Positions 53,694 to 62,150 of a DNA stretch of 64,000 nt are shown here, in pieces. The notes beneath the pieces are model-generated. The model saw nothing but the letters and a program-made list of their open reading frames with translations, was not told the DNA's origin and did not search any database. The DNA comes from Streptomyces sp. NBC_00358 (lineage in GTDB: Bacteria > Actinomycetota > Actinomycetes > Streptomycetales > Streptomycetaceae): contig NZ_CP107976.1 in assembly GCF_036099295.1 (NCBI RefSeq), positions 124,001 to 188,000 of the forward strand, in the 5' to 3' direction. The position numbers and the translations under genes were made by a program. The stretch's first letter is position 1, and the number at the start of each line of letters is the position of its first letter.

Positions 53694-54740
53694 TCACGGC
53701 AGGTAGGTGTTGGTCCAGTCGGCGGAGGACACGCTCGCGTCCGGGACGGCGGCGATACCGTCCTTCACGAACGTGAGGGTCTTCTTCCAACCGGCCTCGT
53801 CCTGGTGGGCACTCGTCGGCCACTCGACCTGCTTGACGGCGGCGCTCAGGACGTCGTCGGGCACACCCGGCAGGGTCTTGCGTGACGCGGCCAGGACGTT
53901 CTTGTCGTCGGCGGGGTGCGAGCCGAGGTAGGCGGTGGCCTGCTGGACGGCGGTGGCGAAGCCCTTCACCGTGGCGCTGCTGGTCTTGGCGTAGTCCTTC
54001 TTCACCACCACGACCTGGCCGTATCCGGCTTCCTCGTTGGACCATTCCGGAACCTTGGCCGGGTCGGCCACCACGACGCCGTCACCGTCGTGCTGGACCT
54101 GCAACGGGATGGGCTCGGACGTGATGAACCAGTCCACCTCGCCCTTGGTGAGCGCGGCCTTGTCGGCGGCCGGGCTCGGCAGCGAGACCCACTTCACCCC
54201 GCTCGGGTCGACACCGTGGGCGTTGAGGAAGATGCCGGCCTCGGCCTTGGTGTTGGCGGAGCTGACGCCCGCTGTCGAGCCGGCGAGCGCCTTGGCCACC
54301 TGACCGGCCGGGCTGGCGGCGGTCAGGTTGTGCTTCTTGGCGAACGCGGTGCTGACGACCACACCCAGCGGGTTGCCCCCGCCGTTCGTGGCGACCGACA
54401 GCTCCGGGAGGCCCTTGCTCAGGCCGGCCAGGAAGCCGGTGGGGCTGGAGTTGAGGAACTGCACCGAACCCGACTGCAGGGCCGAGGTGCCCGTGGCGGC
54501 GGTCAGCGTCACATACTTGATCTTGATGTTCTGCTGGTCGAAGTATCCGCTCTCGTCCGCCAGGCGGATGGACAGGTCGAAGACGTTGCCGCTCACACCG
54601 ACCGAGACGGTCGTCTTGCCGTCGGAGCCGACCGACGACGAGCCGTCGTTGCCACAGGCGGTCAGGAGCGCGGCGCTGGATATCACGGAGACGGCCAGTG
54701 CCAGGGACGTGCGGTTCGTGTGGTTCGTGCGGTGGTTCAT
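53694..54740 (-). CDS. ABC substrate-binding lipoprotein (NMT1/SsuA-like), copy 2
   Basis: 348 residues. Lipobox LLTAC (Cys29), then TTVSVGVSGNVFDLSIRLAD, YFDQQNIKIKYVTLTAAT and SGSVQFLNSSPTGFLAGLSK. Highly similar along its length to the protein at 50163, down to the C-terminal SSADWTNTYLP versus TPEDWSNEYLR. AGGAGTTCCC precedes the ATG. It lies 14 bases after the carboxylesterase gene, suggesting uptake and ester cleavage of one substrate. Confidence 0.9.
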   Translation of the reverse strand: MNHRTNHTNRTSLALAVSVISSAALLTACGNDGSSSVGSDGKTTVSVGVSGNVFDLSIRLADESGYFDQQNIKIKYVTLTAATGTSALQSGSVQFLNSSPTGFLAGLSKGLPELSVATNGGGNPLGVVVSTAFAKKHNLTAASPAGQVAKALAGSTAGVSSANTKAEAGIFLNAHGVDPSGVKWVSLPSPAADKAALTKGEVDWFITSEPIPLQVQHDGDGVVVADPAKVPEWSNEEAGYGQVVVVKKDYAKTSSATVKGFATAVQQATAYLGSHPADDKNVLAASRKTLPGVPDDVLSAAVKQVEWPTSAHQDEAGWKKTLTFVKDGIAAVPDASVSSADWTNTYLP

Positions 54741-54754
54741 GGGAACTCCTTTGT

Positions 54755-56344
54755 TCACCAGGCTTGTTGAGCGGAGAAGAATCTGATCCAGAAATCGGTG
54801 CGGGCTGGATCGGACACGGGGATGCTCCGGAAATGCGCGCCGAGCTCCATGACGGTGGCGGCGTCCGGTGAGAAGGCGGGCCAGCGGGGAAGGCCGCGGC
54901 CGTTCGGGTTGCCGGTGGAGGCGAAGTTGGTCCAGTAGCCCATCAGGGTGCGGGCGATCTCGTGGTCCTCTTCGGTCCACGCCCCGGTGCCTCCCGTGGG
55001 GTTGTGGAAGATGTAGTCGATCTCCGAACCGTGCCCGGCCCGCCTCGGGCCGTGGTCCGGGGCCGGGGTGCGGTGGGTCCAGAAGTAGGAGTGCACCTGG
55101 CCCGTGGCGTGCCGGGTCCAGTCGGAACCCCACAAAGAGGTTGAGATGCGGGAGTTGTCCCGTGCCGCCCGGCTGCTCGCGCGGGCCGCATCGTCGTCCG
55201 TGCCGGCTGGGTACAGTCGCAGGAACTCCTCGGCGAACGGCCCGAACTTCCGCCGGGCCGCGGTGACATGTTGCTCAAGGGTCACGTTGACCGGCGGTGC
55301 GCCCGGCTTGAGGGTTCGACGGCCGCCGCGCAAGGTGGCGACCAGGCCCTGTGGGACCGCGCCGCTCTCGTCGAGGTTGTTCCCGGTGAGGTAGTCGACG
55401 TCGTTCTGCCGGCCTTTTGCGTACGTTTCGTCGTAGCCGGCGGGCAGTGCCCAGCCGTCCACGACGGGTCGGAACACGGGGGGTCCCGCCGGGCTACCGG
55501 TGTCGACGGCCGTGTCGACGGGGTGGTGGCCGTCGATCAGCTTGCGCCAGTGCAGGGTCCGCAGGGTGCGGGCCGTGCTCGCGCCGTGTGTTCGTGCGTA
55601 GCGGTCACCGGCGCTCTCGGCGTCGGCCGGCAGCCGGTAGGAGGTGGACAGGTAGCGGAGTTCGGGATCGCGTGCGTAGCGGGCGTGACTCTGGGCGACC
55701 GCACGGTGGAACAGGCCTTTGGCGAGCGGGGACATGGCCAGGAAATTGACCATGCCGGCCCCTGCGGACTGGCCGGCGACGGTGACCCGGTCGGGGTCGC
55801 CGCCGAAGTGCGCGATGTTGTCTCTCACCCAGCGCAGGGCGGCGACACAGTCGAGGAGCCCGTAGTTGCCGGAAGTGCCGTGTTCGGACTCCTCGCTCAG
55901 TTCTGGTGTGGCGAGGAAGCCGAGGGCGCCGAGGCGGTAGTTGAAGGTGAGCACGACGAGGCCGTTGCGCGCAAGCTTTTCGCCGTCGTAGCGGGGATGG
56001 GCTCCGGTGCCCTCACGGAATCCACCCCCGTAGATCCACACAAGGACGGGGCGGAGTTCTTGAGTGGAGGGCGCGCCCGTCCAGATGTTGAGGTTGAGGC
56101 AGTCCTCGCTCATGGGCAGGTCGAGGCCGGTCGCGGCAGCGTCGGTGGGCGCCTGCGGGCACATGGGTCCGAATTGGCCGGCACGCCGGACGCCTTCCCG
56201 GCGCGGGGGCGGCTGAGGGGGCCGCCACCGCAGGTCGCCGACCGGTGGGGCGGCGTAGGGGATGCCTCGAAAGACGGTGACGGAGCGGTCCCGGCAGGGT
56301 ATGCCCTCCACGGGCCCCGCTTCGGTGTCCACCGTGTGGCGCAT
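54755..56344 (-). CDS. Type-B carboxylesterase
   Basis: 529 residues, full length, no signal peptide. VFRGIPYAAPPVGDLRWRPP, SEDCLNLNIW (79-88), oxyanion IYGGGF (104-109), nucleophile Ser193 in VTVAGQSAGAG, a candidate Glu in NNLDESG and His in GHGSEIDYIF. It hydrolyses carboxylic esters inside the cell. ATG 56344 is 26 bases downstream of the GntR gene's stop. Its place between regulator and transporter suggests that the imported compound is an ester. Confidence 0.92.
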   Translation of the reverse strand: MRHTVDTEAGPVEGIPCRDRSVTVFRGIPYAAPPVGDLRWRPPQPPPRREGVRRAGQFGPMCPQAPTDAAATGLDLPMSEDCLNLNIWTGAPSTQELRPVLVWIYGGGFREGTGAHPRYDGEKLARNGLVVLTFNYRLGALGFLATPELSEESEHGTSGNYGLLDCVAALRWVRDNIAHFGGDPDRVTVAGQSAGAGMVNFLAMSPLAKGLFHRAVAQSHARYARDPELRYLSTSYRLPADAESAGDRYARTHGASTARTLRTLHWRKLIDGHHPVDTAVDTGSPAGPPVFRPVVDGWALPAGYDETYAKGRQNDVDYLTGNNLDESGAVPQGLVATLRGGRRTLKPGAPPVNVTLEQHVTAARRKFGPFAEEFLRLYPAGTDDDAARASSRAARDNSRISTSLWGSDWTRHATGQVHSYFWTHRTPAPDHGPRRAGHGSEIDYIFHNPTGGTGAWTEEDHEIARTLMGYWTNFASTGNPNGRGLPRWPAFSPDAATVMELGAHFRSIPVSDPARTDFWIRFFSAQQAW

Positions 56345-56370
56345 GCGGTACTTTCCGCCCCGGTGAGCCC

Positions 56371-57066
56371 TCAGGTGACCGGGGGCGGCGGGGACTTGTC
56401 CAAGAGCAACGCCCTGCGGGCGGAGCCGACGTGATGGCGCATCGCCGCGACGGCCGCGTCGGGATTGCGTGTGACGATGGCGAGGAAGATGGCCTGGTGC
56501 TCTTCGATCGACCCGGTTCTCGGGTGCTGTACGGAGAGATTGCGGTACTGACGCATCACCAGGGGGTAGAGCAGGGTGTCGTAGGCGCGGGCCAGGGTCG
56601 TCTGATGCGCGGCCAGCTTGATCTGCTGATGGAAGCTGCGGTTCCCGCGCGAGTAGGCGTCCTGGTCTCCGCGGGACCGCGCCTCCTCCATGTCCCGGAG
56701 GGTGCGGCGCATGTCCTCGATCTCCTCGGCCGTGGCACGCTCCGCCGCCTTGCCGGCGAGTGCTGACTCCAGCGTCTCGCGGGCCTCCAGGATGTCCGCC
56801 GCTTCTTCCGGGGAGAAGCTTCGGGTGCGCACCCCGCGATTGACCTCGCTGCTGACGTAGCCCTCCTGCGTGAGCCGCACCAGCGCGGAGCGCATGGTGC
56901 TCCGCGAGACGTTGAACATCCGGGTCAGGTCCGCCTCGGTCAGCCGCGTGCCGGGTTCGATGCTCCCGGACAGCAGCAGGGAGCGAAGGCCTTCGTACGC
57001 CTGGCTGTAGCGGGTGCCCGCCGCCTTCGTCCCGGACTCGGCATCGATGCTGTCGCTGTCCACCAT
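56371..57066 (-). CDS. GntR-family regulator (FCD/FadR subgroup)
   Basis: 231 residues. Winged helix: SQAYEGLRSLLLSGSIEPGT, then RLTEADLTRMFNVSRSTMRS. FCD effector domain follows, with the metal/ligand residues in RGNRSFHQQIKLAAHQTTLA and RNPDAAVAAMRHHVGSARRA (two His). FCD regulators are usually repressors released by an organic acid, often the substrate of the controlled pathway. It sits in the middle of the cluster. Two FadR-type sites lie at 49913 and 50020. Confidence 0.92.
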   Translation of the reverse strand: MVDSDSIDAESGTKAAGTRYSQAYEGLRSLLLSGSIEPGTRLTEADLTRMFNVSRSTMRSALVRLTQEGYVSSEVNRGVRTRSFSPEEAADILEARETLESALAGKAAERATAEEIEDMRRTLRDMEEARSRGDQDAYSRGNRSFHQQIKLAAHQTTLARAYDTLLYPLVMRQYRNLSVQHPRTGSIEEHQAIFLAIVTRNPDAAVAAMRHHVGSARRALLLDKSPPPPVT

Positions 57067-57130
57067 GGCCGCCTTTGCGCTCTGTGAGGATGAGGTCCGA
57101 GGCGGGAACCCTAACCGACGACATCTGCCA

Positions 57131-57991
57131 TCAGCTCCCGTGTCCGCCCAGGGACGGGTACAGGCGCCGGGCCGTTCCGGCGAAGATCTCCTGCCGGTCC
57201 CGCTCCGGCAGACCTTGGAGGACGTCCTGGGCGAGGGTGAGCAGTTCCGGCAGCGACTGCTCGGCCGCCGGGCAGTTCGACCCCCAGGCGATCCGCTCGG
57301 CGCCGAAGGCGTCGACGACCGGTCCGAGGAAGTCTCCGGCTCGCTCGCCGGCGTCCTGCAGCCGCTCCAGGTTCCGGTGGGTGAGTTTGAGGTGGAGGCC
57401 GGGGTGGACGGCCAGTGCCGCGACCTCGGCGCCGGCGTGGGCGGGCGAGGCGGCGATGTCGGGGTAGCCGATGTGGTCGAGGAGCACCTTCACACCGGGG
57501 AACCGCTCCAGGAGCTCCACCAGTTGTCCGGTGGCCGGTCCCAGGCGCATCTGGAGGCAGACCGGCAGATCCAGTTCCGCGGCCTGCTCCCAGAAGGGGA
57601 ACGTCTCCGGCGCGACGAACCACTCCCCCTGTGTGGGTACGGTGCTGCCGCTGGTGAACAGGCGGACGCCCGCCAGACCGCCGTCGCCGACCGCTGCCTT
57701 GAGGTTCGCGGCCGCGTCCGGCCGCAGCGGGTCGACCGTACCGACGGCGATGAAGCGACCCGGCCGGAGCCGGCTGCTGTCGATGACGTACGAGTTGTCG
57801 TAGCCGTAGTTCGTGGTGGCCTGGACCAGGACGGCCTGGTCGATGCCCGTCTCGACCATGCGACTGATCATGCCCTCGGCGGTCACCGGGCGGGTCGCGG
57901 CCCACGCGGACTGCTTCCCGCCGATCGGGGCCTTGGGATAGCCGGTCACGTCTTCGGAGATGATGTGGCAGTGCGCGTCGACGACGTCCAC
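57131..57991 (-). CDS. Amidohydrolase (LigI/PDC-lactonase-like)
   Basis: 286 residues, one TIM-barrel amidohydrolase-2 domain. Metal motif DAHCHI at the N-terminus (VVDAHCHIISED), then VLVQATTNYGYDNSYVID, LLDHIGYPD and the late Asp/Ser region WGSNCP (where relatives often have WGSDxP). Relatives hydrolyse 2-pyrone-4,6-dicarboxylate or decarboxylate aromatic acids. It follows the decarboxylase-like genes with a 43-base gap. Confidence 0.88.
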   Translation of the reverse strand: MDVVDAHCHIISEDVTGYPKAPIGGKQSAWAATRPVTAEGMISRMVETGIDQAVLVQATTNYGYDNSYVIDSSRLRPGRFIAVGTVDPLRPDAAANLKAAVGDGGLAGVRLFTSGSTVPTQGEWFVAPETFPFWEQAAELDLPVCLQMRLGPATGQLVELLERFPGVKVLLDHIGYPDIAASPAHAGAEVAALAVHPGLHLKLTHRNLERLQDAGERAGDFLGPVVDAFGAERIAWGSNCPAAEQSLPELLTLAQDVLQGLPERDRQEIFAGTARRLYPSLGGHGS

Positions 57992-58034
57992 GTGGGGTGC
58001 TCCCTTGTCCTTGGTGGGTTCTGTGCGGGACGGC

Positions 58035-59015
58035 TCAGGCGTCCGGGTAGTCGCCCGCGGCGAACAGCGAGCGCGGGTCGGTGGGGAACTCCGCGTCGAG
58101 CAGGCCCTGGTCCTTCGCGAACCGCACCATGGCGTTCAGGCTGGGCTCGTTGGCCGTGATGCCGTAGGGGACGGGGTCGGCGCCGATCGCGCGCCCCTGA
58201 CGGGCCAGCCGCGGTACGGCCGTCCACTCGGGCCGGGCGGTGAGGTGCTGGTGCTTGCTCACCGCGAACGCCGCGTACAGCTTCGACGGCAGGCCGGGGT
58301 CACGTTCCACGAGTTCGGAGCGCACCGAGATCAGCGAGTGCAGGGGGTAGACGCCGGTCCGCAGGTAGTGGTCCACGGCGAGCGTGCCGGCCTCGGGGAA
58401 GAGCGGGTAGGGGCTGTCGTCGCCGGGCTGCGGTTCGGCCGCCGCCGTCCAGCCGGCCTTGGGCGCGCCGGCCCGTCCCGTTCCGGCGTTGCCGGTCAGC
58501 GCGGCGTCGATCTCTCCGGCGCGCAGCAGCTCTCCCAGCGAGCGGCCGTCCGTGACCCGCTCGACGTTGGAGGGGACGCGGCCCTCGATGTGGTCGTCGT
58601 CGTCCACCACCCAGGTGATCTTGTCGATGTCCACGCCGTACTCGTCGCGCAGCACGCCGCGCACCCATACTCCGGTGCTCACCGAGTAGGCGCGCACGCC
58701 GACCCTGCGTCCCTCCAGGTCCCGCGGCACACGGATGCCGGATTGCGTGGCGCACTGCACGTCGCCGTGGTGGAAGCGCCGGTTGAGGAACACCGGGACG
58801 GCGGTGAGTTCGATGCCCTGTTGGCGTGCCATCAGGTACGACACCGGTGCCAGTTCGCACACGTCGAACTCCAGGTCCCGGATCATCCGCCGGTAGGCGC
58901 CGATGACCGGTCTGACCTCCACCGGCTCGATCCGGTACCCGTCGATTTCGGCGTCGCCGTCCAACAGCGGCTGCGCGTGCGGGAAGTCCCCGAGAACTAC
59001 CGTGAGCTTGTCCAT
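58035..59015 (-). CDS. 4,5-dihydroxyphthalate decarboxylase-like protein, paralogue 1
   Basis: 326 residues, no signal peptide, hence cytoplasmic. KLTVVLGDFPHAQPLLDGDA at the start is typical of the Pht5 family, whose fold resembles periplasmic binding proteins. EFDVCELAPVSYLMARQQGI, then GRRVGVRAYSVSTGVWVRGV and LRDEYGVDIDKITWVV. The known member decarboxylates 4,5-dihydroxyphthalate to protocatechuate; the substrate here is not predictable. 52 bases downstream of paralogue 2. Confidence 0.8.
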   Translation of the reverse strand: MDKLTVVLGDFPHAQPLLDGDAEIDGYRIEPVEVRPVIGAYRRMIRDLEFDVCELAPVSYLMARQQGIELTAVPVFLNRRFHHGDVQCATQSGIRVPRDLEGRRVGVRAYSVSTGVWVRGVLRDEYGVDIDKITWVVDDDDHIEGRVPSNVERVTDGRSLGELLRAGEIDAALTGNAGTGRAGAPKAGWTAAAEPQPGDDSPYPLFPEAGTLAVDHYLRTGVYPLHSLISVRSELVERDPGLPSKLYAAFAVSKHQHLTARPEWTAVPRLARQGRAIGADPVPYGITANEPSLNAMVRFAKDQGLLDAEFPTDPRSLFAAGDYPDA

Positions 59016-59067
59016 ACCTTGTCCTCCGCCTTCTCTGATTCTGGTCCGGCTGCCCGTGCCGCGGCTT

Positions 59068-59946
59068 TCAGCCGCCGAGGCGGGCCGGCGGTACGCCGAG
59101 CGCCGTGCAGGTCCGCTCGACGAGTTCGTCGTAGTCCACCGCGCGCGGGATCACGTCCTGCTCCAGCGCATAGGCGGCGGCCTTGGTGAACGCGCCGCGC
59201 AGGCCTTCGAAGCCCACCGGATGCAGGGCGACGTCTCCGCCCTCTTCCTTGGCGGTGAGCACCGACCGCATGGCGTCGAACGCGGCGAGGACGGCTGCGG
59301 GGTGCTCTGCGGCGGCTGCCTCCGACACGCCGACGACGTGGTTGACGGGGATGAACCCCTGGTCCTTCGACCACTGTTCGGCGGCCTCGTGGGCCCGGTC
59401 GACGGCGGTGCGGATGCGGTCGTCGGAAGGCAGTTCGTTGCCCATGATCCCGAAGTCGACCCGGCCCTCGATGAAGTCCGCCGACAGCTTGCTGCCCCGC
59501 GGTGCCCGCTTCACCCAGGACGGGTCCTCGGCGCCCTCCACGTGGTGGCCCTCGTACGTCGTCCAGTCCGCCTTGCGCAGGTCGATGCCGTACTGCTCGG
59601 TGAGGAATCCGCGCATCCACACGCCGGTGGTCTGGCTCCAGGCGCGGACTCCGACGCTGTGCCCCTCCACGTCGGCGACCGACAGACGGCCGAGGGTCAC
59701 CAGGGTCTGGTGCTGGTGGCGTCCCAGGGTCGTGACGGGCAGGAGCAGCACCGGCTTGCCGTAGGCGAGGGCCTGCAGAACGGTCACGATCGCCAGTTCG
59801 CACAGTTCCGTGTCCGACTGGTTCACAAAGCCGCGGGAAGCTTTGTGCACGGGCTTGATGTCGACGCGTTCCGGTTCCGAACCCGCTGCGCGGGCCGCCG
59901 ACAGCGCGGCTGCCGCGAGGTCGTCACGGCCGAGCACCAACTTCAT
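59068..59946 (-). CDS. 4,5-dihydroxyphthalate decarboxylase-like protein, paralogue 2
   Basis: 292 residues. It lacks the first strand motif (LGDxPH) of the other two: it begins KLVLGRDDLAAAALSAARAA. The core is conserved: SDTELCELAIVTVLQALAYG, SVGVRAWSQTTGVWMRGFLT and EQYGIDLRKADWTTYEGHHV. More divergent, so possibly a different substrate or a non-catalytic partner. Located 46 bases after the DUF3500 gene, in the operon. Confidence 0.78.
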   Translation of the reverse strand: MKLVLGRDDLAAAALSAARAAGSEPERVDIKPVHKASRGFVNQSDTELCELAIVTVLQALAYGKPVLLLPVTTLGRHQHQTLVTLGRLSVADVEGHSVGVRAWSQTTGVWMRGFLTEQYGIDLRKADWTTYEGHHVEGAEDPSWVKRAPRGSKLSADFIEGRVDFGIMGNELPSDDRIRTAVDRAHEAAEQWSKDQGFIPVNHVVGVSEAAAAEHPAAVLAAFDAMRSVLTAKEEGGDVALHPVGFEGLRGAFTKAAAYALEQDVIPRAVDYDELVERTCTALGVPPARLGG

Positions 59947-59992
59947 TCTTCTCTCCTCATTGCCTGACGGAACGGGGCCTCGGGTCTGTGGG

Positions 59993-61159
59993 TCAGTGCG
60001 CGCTGTGCGGCGACGTGTGGTGCCGCTCGTGGTGGCGGCGCAGGAGGTCGACGCCGAAGTCGTTGCCGTTGGGGGTGCGGACGATGGTGTGGATGTGCCG
60101 GCGTGAGGGGTGGTCGTTGTCGAAGAACACGCCGGCCATGTGCTCGAACTCGACGAGGATCACCGGGCTGTGGAAGCGGTAGTAGAAGGTGCCGTCGGGG
60201 TCTCCGGCCCAGCCGAAGCGGGTGTCCCCTTCGTGGGCCAGGACCTCCTCCATGCGGACGCGGGCGTGGGCGTCGCCGGCCCGGTTCACGTACAGGCCCA
60301 GGAGCTGGAGTGCGGTGTCGCGTTGGCCGGGTGACATCTCGGCGAGCCGCAGTCCCTCGTAGTCGAGCTCCCAGTTGTCCCGGAAGGCTCCGACGAGAAG
60401 TTCCTGCGGCATGGTGTCCGCGATCACGGCCTGCCGGCGCTGTCGGCCGTCGAGCTGGGTGAACAGTTCGTGGCCGAGTGCCTCTTCGCCCCGGAAGGCA
60501 ACGGTCCCGGCGTACTTCCCGCCTCCGGCGATCACCGGTTCGGCGCCGAGGAAGGTGGGGGTGAGGACCATCTGGTCCCCGACGAACACGCAGTTGATGT
60601 TGACGTGGTGCCCGTCGAGCTGCCAGCCCCAGGGGCCGCCGTTCTCCGGCTCGCCGTAGAGGGAGAACCAGTACAGCCACTCGTTGAGTCCGTGCGTGTT
60701 CTCGCTCAGCTCGCCGATGGTGAGGTTGAGGCGCATCAGGTCGACCATCTGGCGGTAGCCGTGCGCGCTGAGGCTTTCCCGGATGACGGCCAGGGCCCGC
60801 TCACGCCCCGCGTCGTCGAACTCCTCCAGCAGCAGGCCGTGGCGCAGGAAGTACCGGGCGCCGTTGTTCCAGTGGCGCCAGCTCACGTCGTCCATCGGGA
60901 ACCGGCCCTCGGCGAGCTGCTTCTGCGTCAGTCCCGCCAGGTAGTCCTCCGCCGCCCGGTACACCTTGCTGACGTCCGCGCCCGTGTCGCGCAGCGGGAA
61001 CAGTCCCTGCTGGATGCCGTCCGACGTGGCGCCCCCCCGGAAGGGTTCGTTGGCCGCTTCGACCCGCCAGGCGACCTTTTCGAGCAGGTCGGGTGTCCAG
61101 GTCTCCGGCTCGCGGGTGGGCGGGTTGCCCCGCTTGCGCAGCCCCACCGGCTCTCCCAT
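59993..61159 (-). CDS. DUF3500 domain protein
   Basis: 388 residues. LPMDDVS-type start region (FPMDDVSWRHWNNGARYFLR), NLTIGELSENTHGLNEWLYW, GWQLDGHHVNINCVFVGDQM and FRGEEALGHELFTQLDGRQR; the end is HIHTIVRTPNGNDFGVDLLR. DUF3500 proteins carry conserved His/Glu (GHHVNIN, TPTFLGAEP) suggesting a metal enzyme; activity unknown. The ATG at 61159 has GAGGAGGAG upstream. It sits between two decarboxylase-like genes. Confidence 0.85.
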   Translation of the reverse strand: MGEPVGLRKRGNPPTREPETWTPDLLEKVAWRVEAANEPFRGGATSDGIQQGLFPLRDTGADVSKVYRAAEDYLAGLTQKQLAEGRFPMDDVSWRHWNNGARYFLRHGLLLEEFDDAGRERALAVIRESLSAHGYRQMVDLMRLNLTIGELSENTHGLNEWLYWFSLYGEPENGGPWGWQLDGHHVNINCVFVGDQMVLTPTFLGAEPVIAGGGKYAGTVAFRGEEALGHELFTQLDGRQRRQAVIADTMPQELLVGAFRDNWELDYEGLRLAEMSPGQRDTALQLLGLYVNRAGDAHARVRMEEVLAHEGDTRFGWAGDPDGTFYYRFHSPVILVEFEHMAGVFFDNDHPSRRHIHTIVRTPNGNDFGVDLLRRHHERHHTSPHSAH

Positions 61160-61229
61160 GCGCTGCTCCTCCTCTCGGTGTTCGTTCGTGGGTGTGCCGC
61201 CGGGCGGTGCGCCCTTGTCGACCGCCTGC

Positions 61230-62150
61230 TCACTTGTCGAGGAAGGCCGTCTGCTGCTCGATCGCCGCGACATCGACCGGCTTGGTGACGAGGCTCTGCT
61301 CGACGGCGTACCGTCCGGCGATCTCCAGGCAGGCGGTCAGTGACGTGCTCCACCCGGCGGCGACGGCACGCCCGGCGGGTGAGTCGTCCCGCTCGCCTGC
61401 GGTGTCGGCGATCGTCTGCTTCAGGGCGCGGTAGAAGGCGAGTACGGCGTCCGGACGGGTCCGCAGGACGTCGTCGCGTACCACCAGCAGGTGGTTCGCC
61501 GGGATCGTCGCGTGCCGTTTCGTCCATGCCAGCCCAGCGCTCTCGGCGTCCGCCACGAGCGGGACCAGTCCGGCGCCCTGTCCGCCGATCGCCTTGGGGC
61601 CGAGCACCGCGGCGCTGACGTCGTGGGAGTGCAGCAGATCCGCGACCCGCTCGGCCTGTGACCGCTCGACGCAGGGGGGATTGACGTACTGGGCGACGTG
61701 GACGTCTTCCGTGGTCACCCAGGTGACGTCGCCGGACTTGACCCCGTACTCCTCCTGCAGCCAGCCGCGTACCCACAGGCCGGTGGTCTGGCCGTAGGAG
61801 CGGACGCCCACGCGCCGGCCGGCGAGGTCCCCGGGGGCGATCTGGGGGCCCTCGGGCAGCCGGGTCAGTGAACGGTGGTGCGTGCTTCCTACCATCACCG
61901 CGGGCAACAGGGTCACCGGGATGCCGGCGTCCTTGGCCTGGAGGTAGGTGGCCATCGGCATCTCGCAGATGTCGTAGGCCAGGTAGCGGACCATCCGGGC
62001 GAAGGCCGGGGGCAGCGGGGTGGACTCCGGGTAGCGGCAGTCCGCCCCGTCCACGGGGACGCTCCCGTCCTTCAGCGGCCGGGTGTGCGGGTAGTCGCCC
62101 AGCAGTACGGTCAGCGGTGCCGTGTGGTGCCTCTGGTGCATGCCGCTCAC
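61230..62150 (-). CDS. 4,5-dihydroxyphthalate decarboxylase-like protein, paralogue 3
   Basis: 306 residues from the GTG at 62150, which overlaps the stop of the upstream lyase (GTGA); ATG 62141 is an alternative. PLTVLLGDYPHTRPLKDGSV, LAYDICEMPMATYLQAKDAG and GRRVGVRSYGQTTGLWVRGW, then LQEEYGVKSGDVTWVTTEDV. Same architecture as paralogues 1 and 2. Coupling to the ThDP enzyme suggests successive steps. Confidence 0.82.
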   Translation of the reverse strand: MSGMHQRHHTAPLTVLLGDYPHTRPLKDGSVPVDGADCRYPESTPLPPAFARMVRYLAYDICEMPMATYLQAKDAGIPVTLLPAVMVGSTHHRSLTRLPEGPQIAPGDLAGRRVGVRSYGQTTGLWVRGWLQEEYGVKSGDVTWVTTEDVHVAQYVNPPCVERSQAERVADLLHSHDVSAAVLGPKAIGGQGAGLVPLVADAESAGLAWTKRHATIPANHLLVVRDDVLRTRPDAVLAFYRALKQTIADTAGERDDSPAGRAVAAGWSTSLTACLEIAGRYAVEQSLVTKPVDVAAIEQQTAFLDK

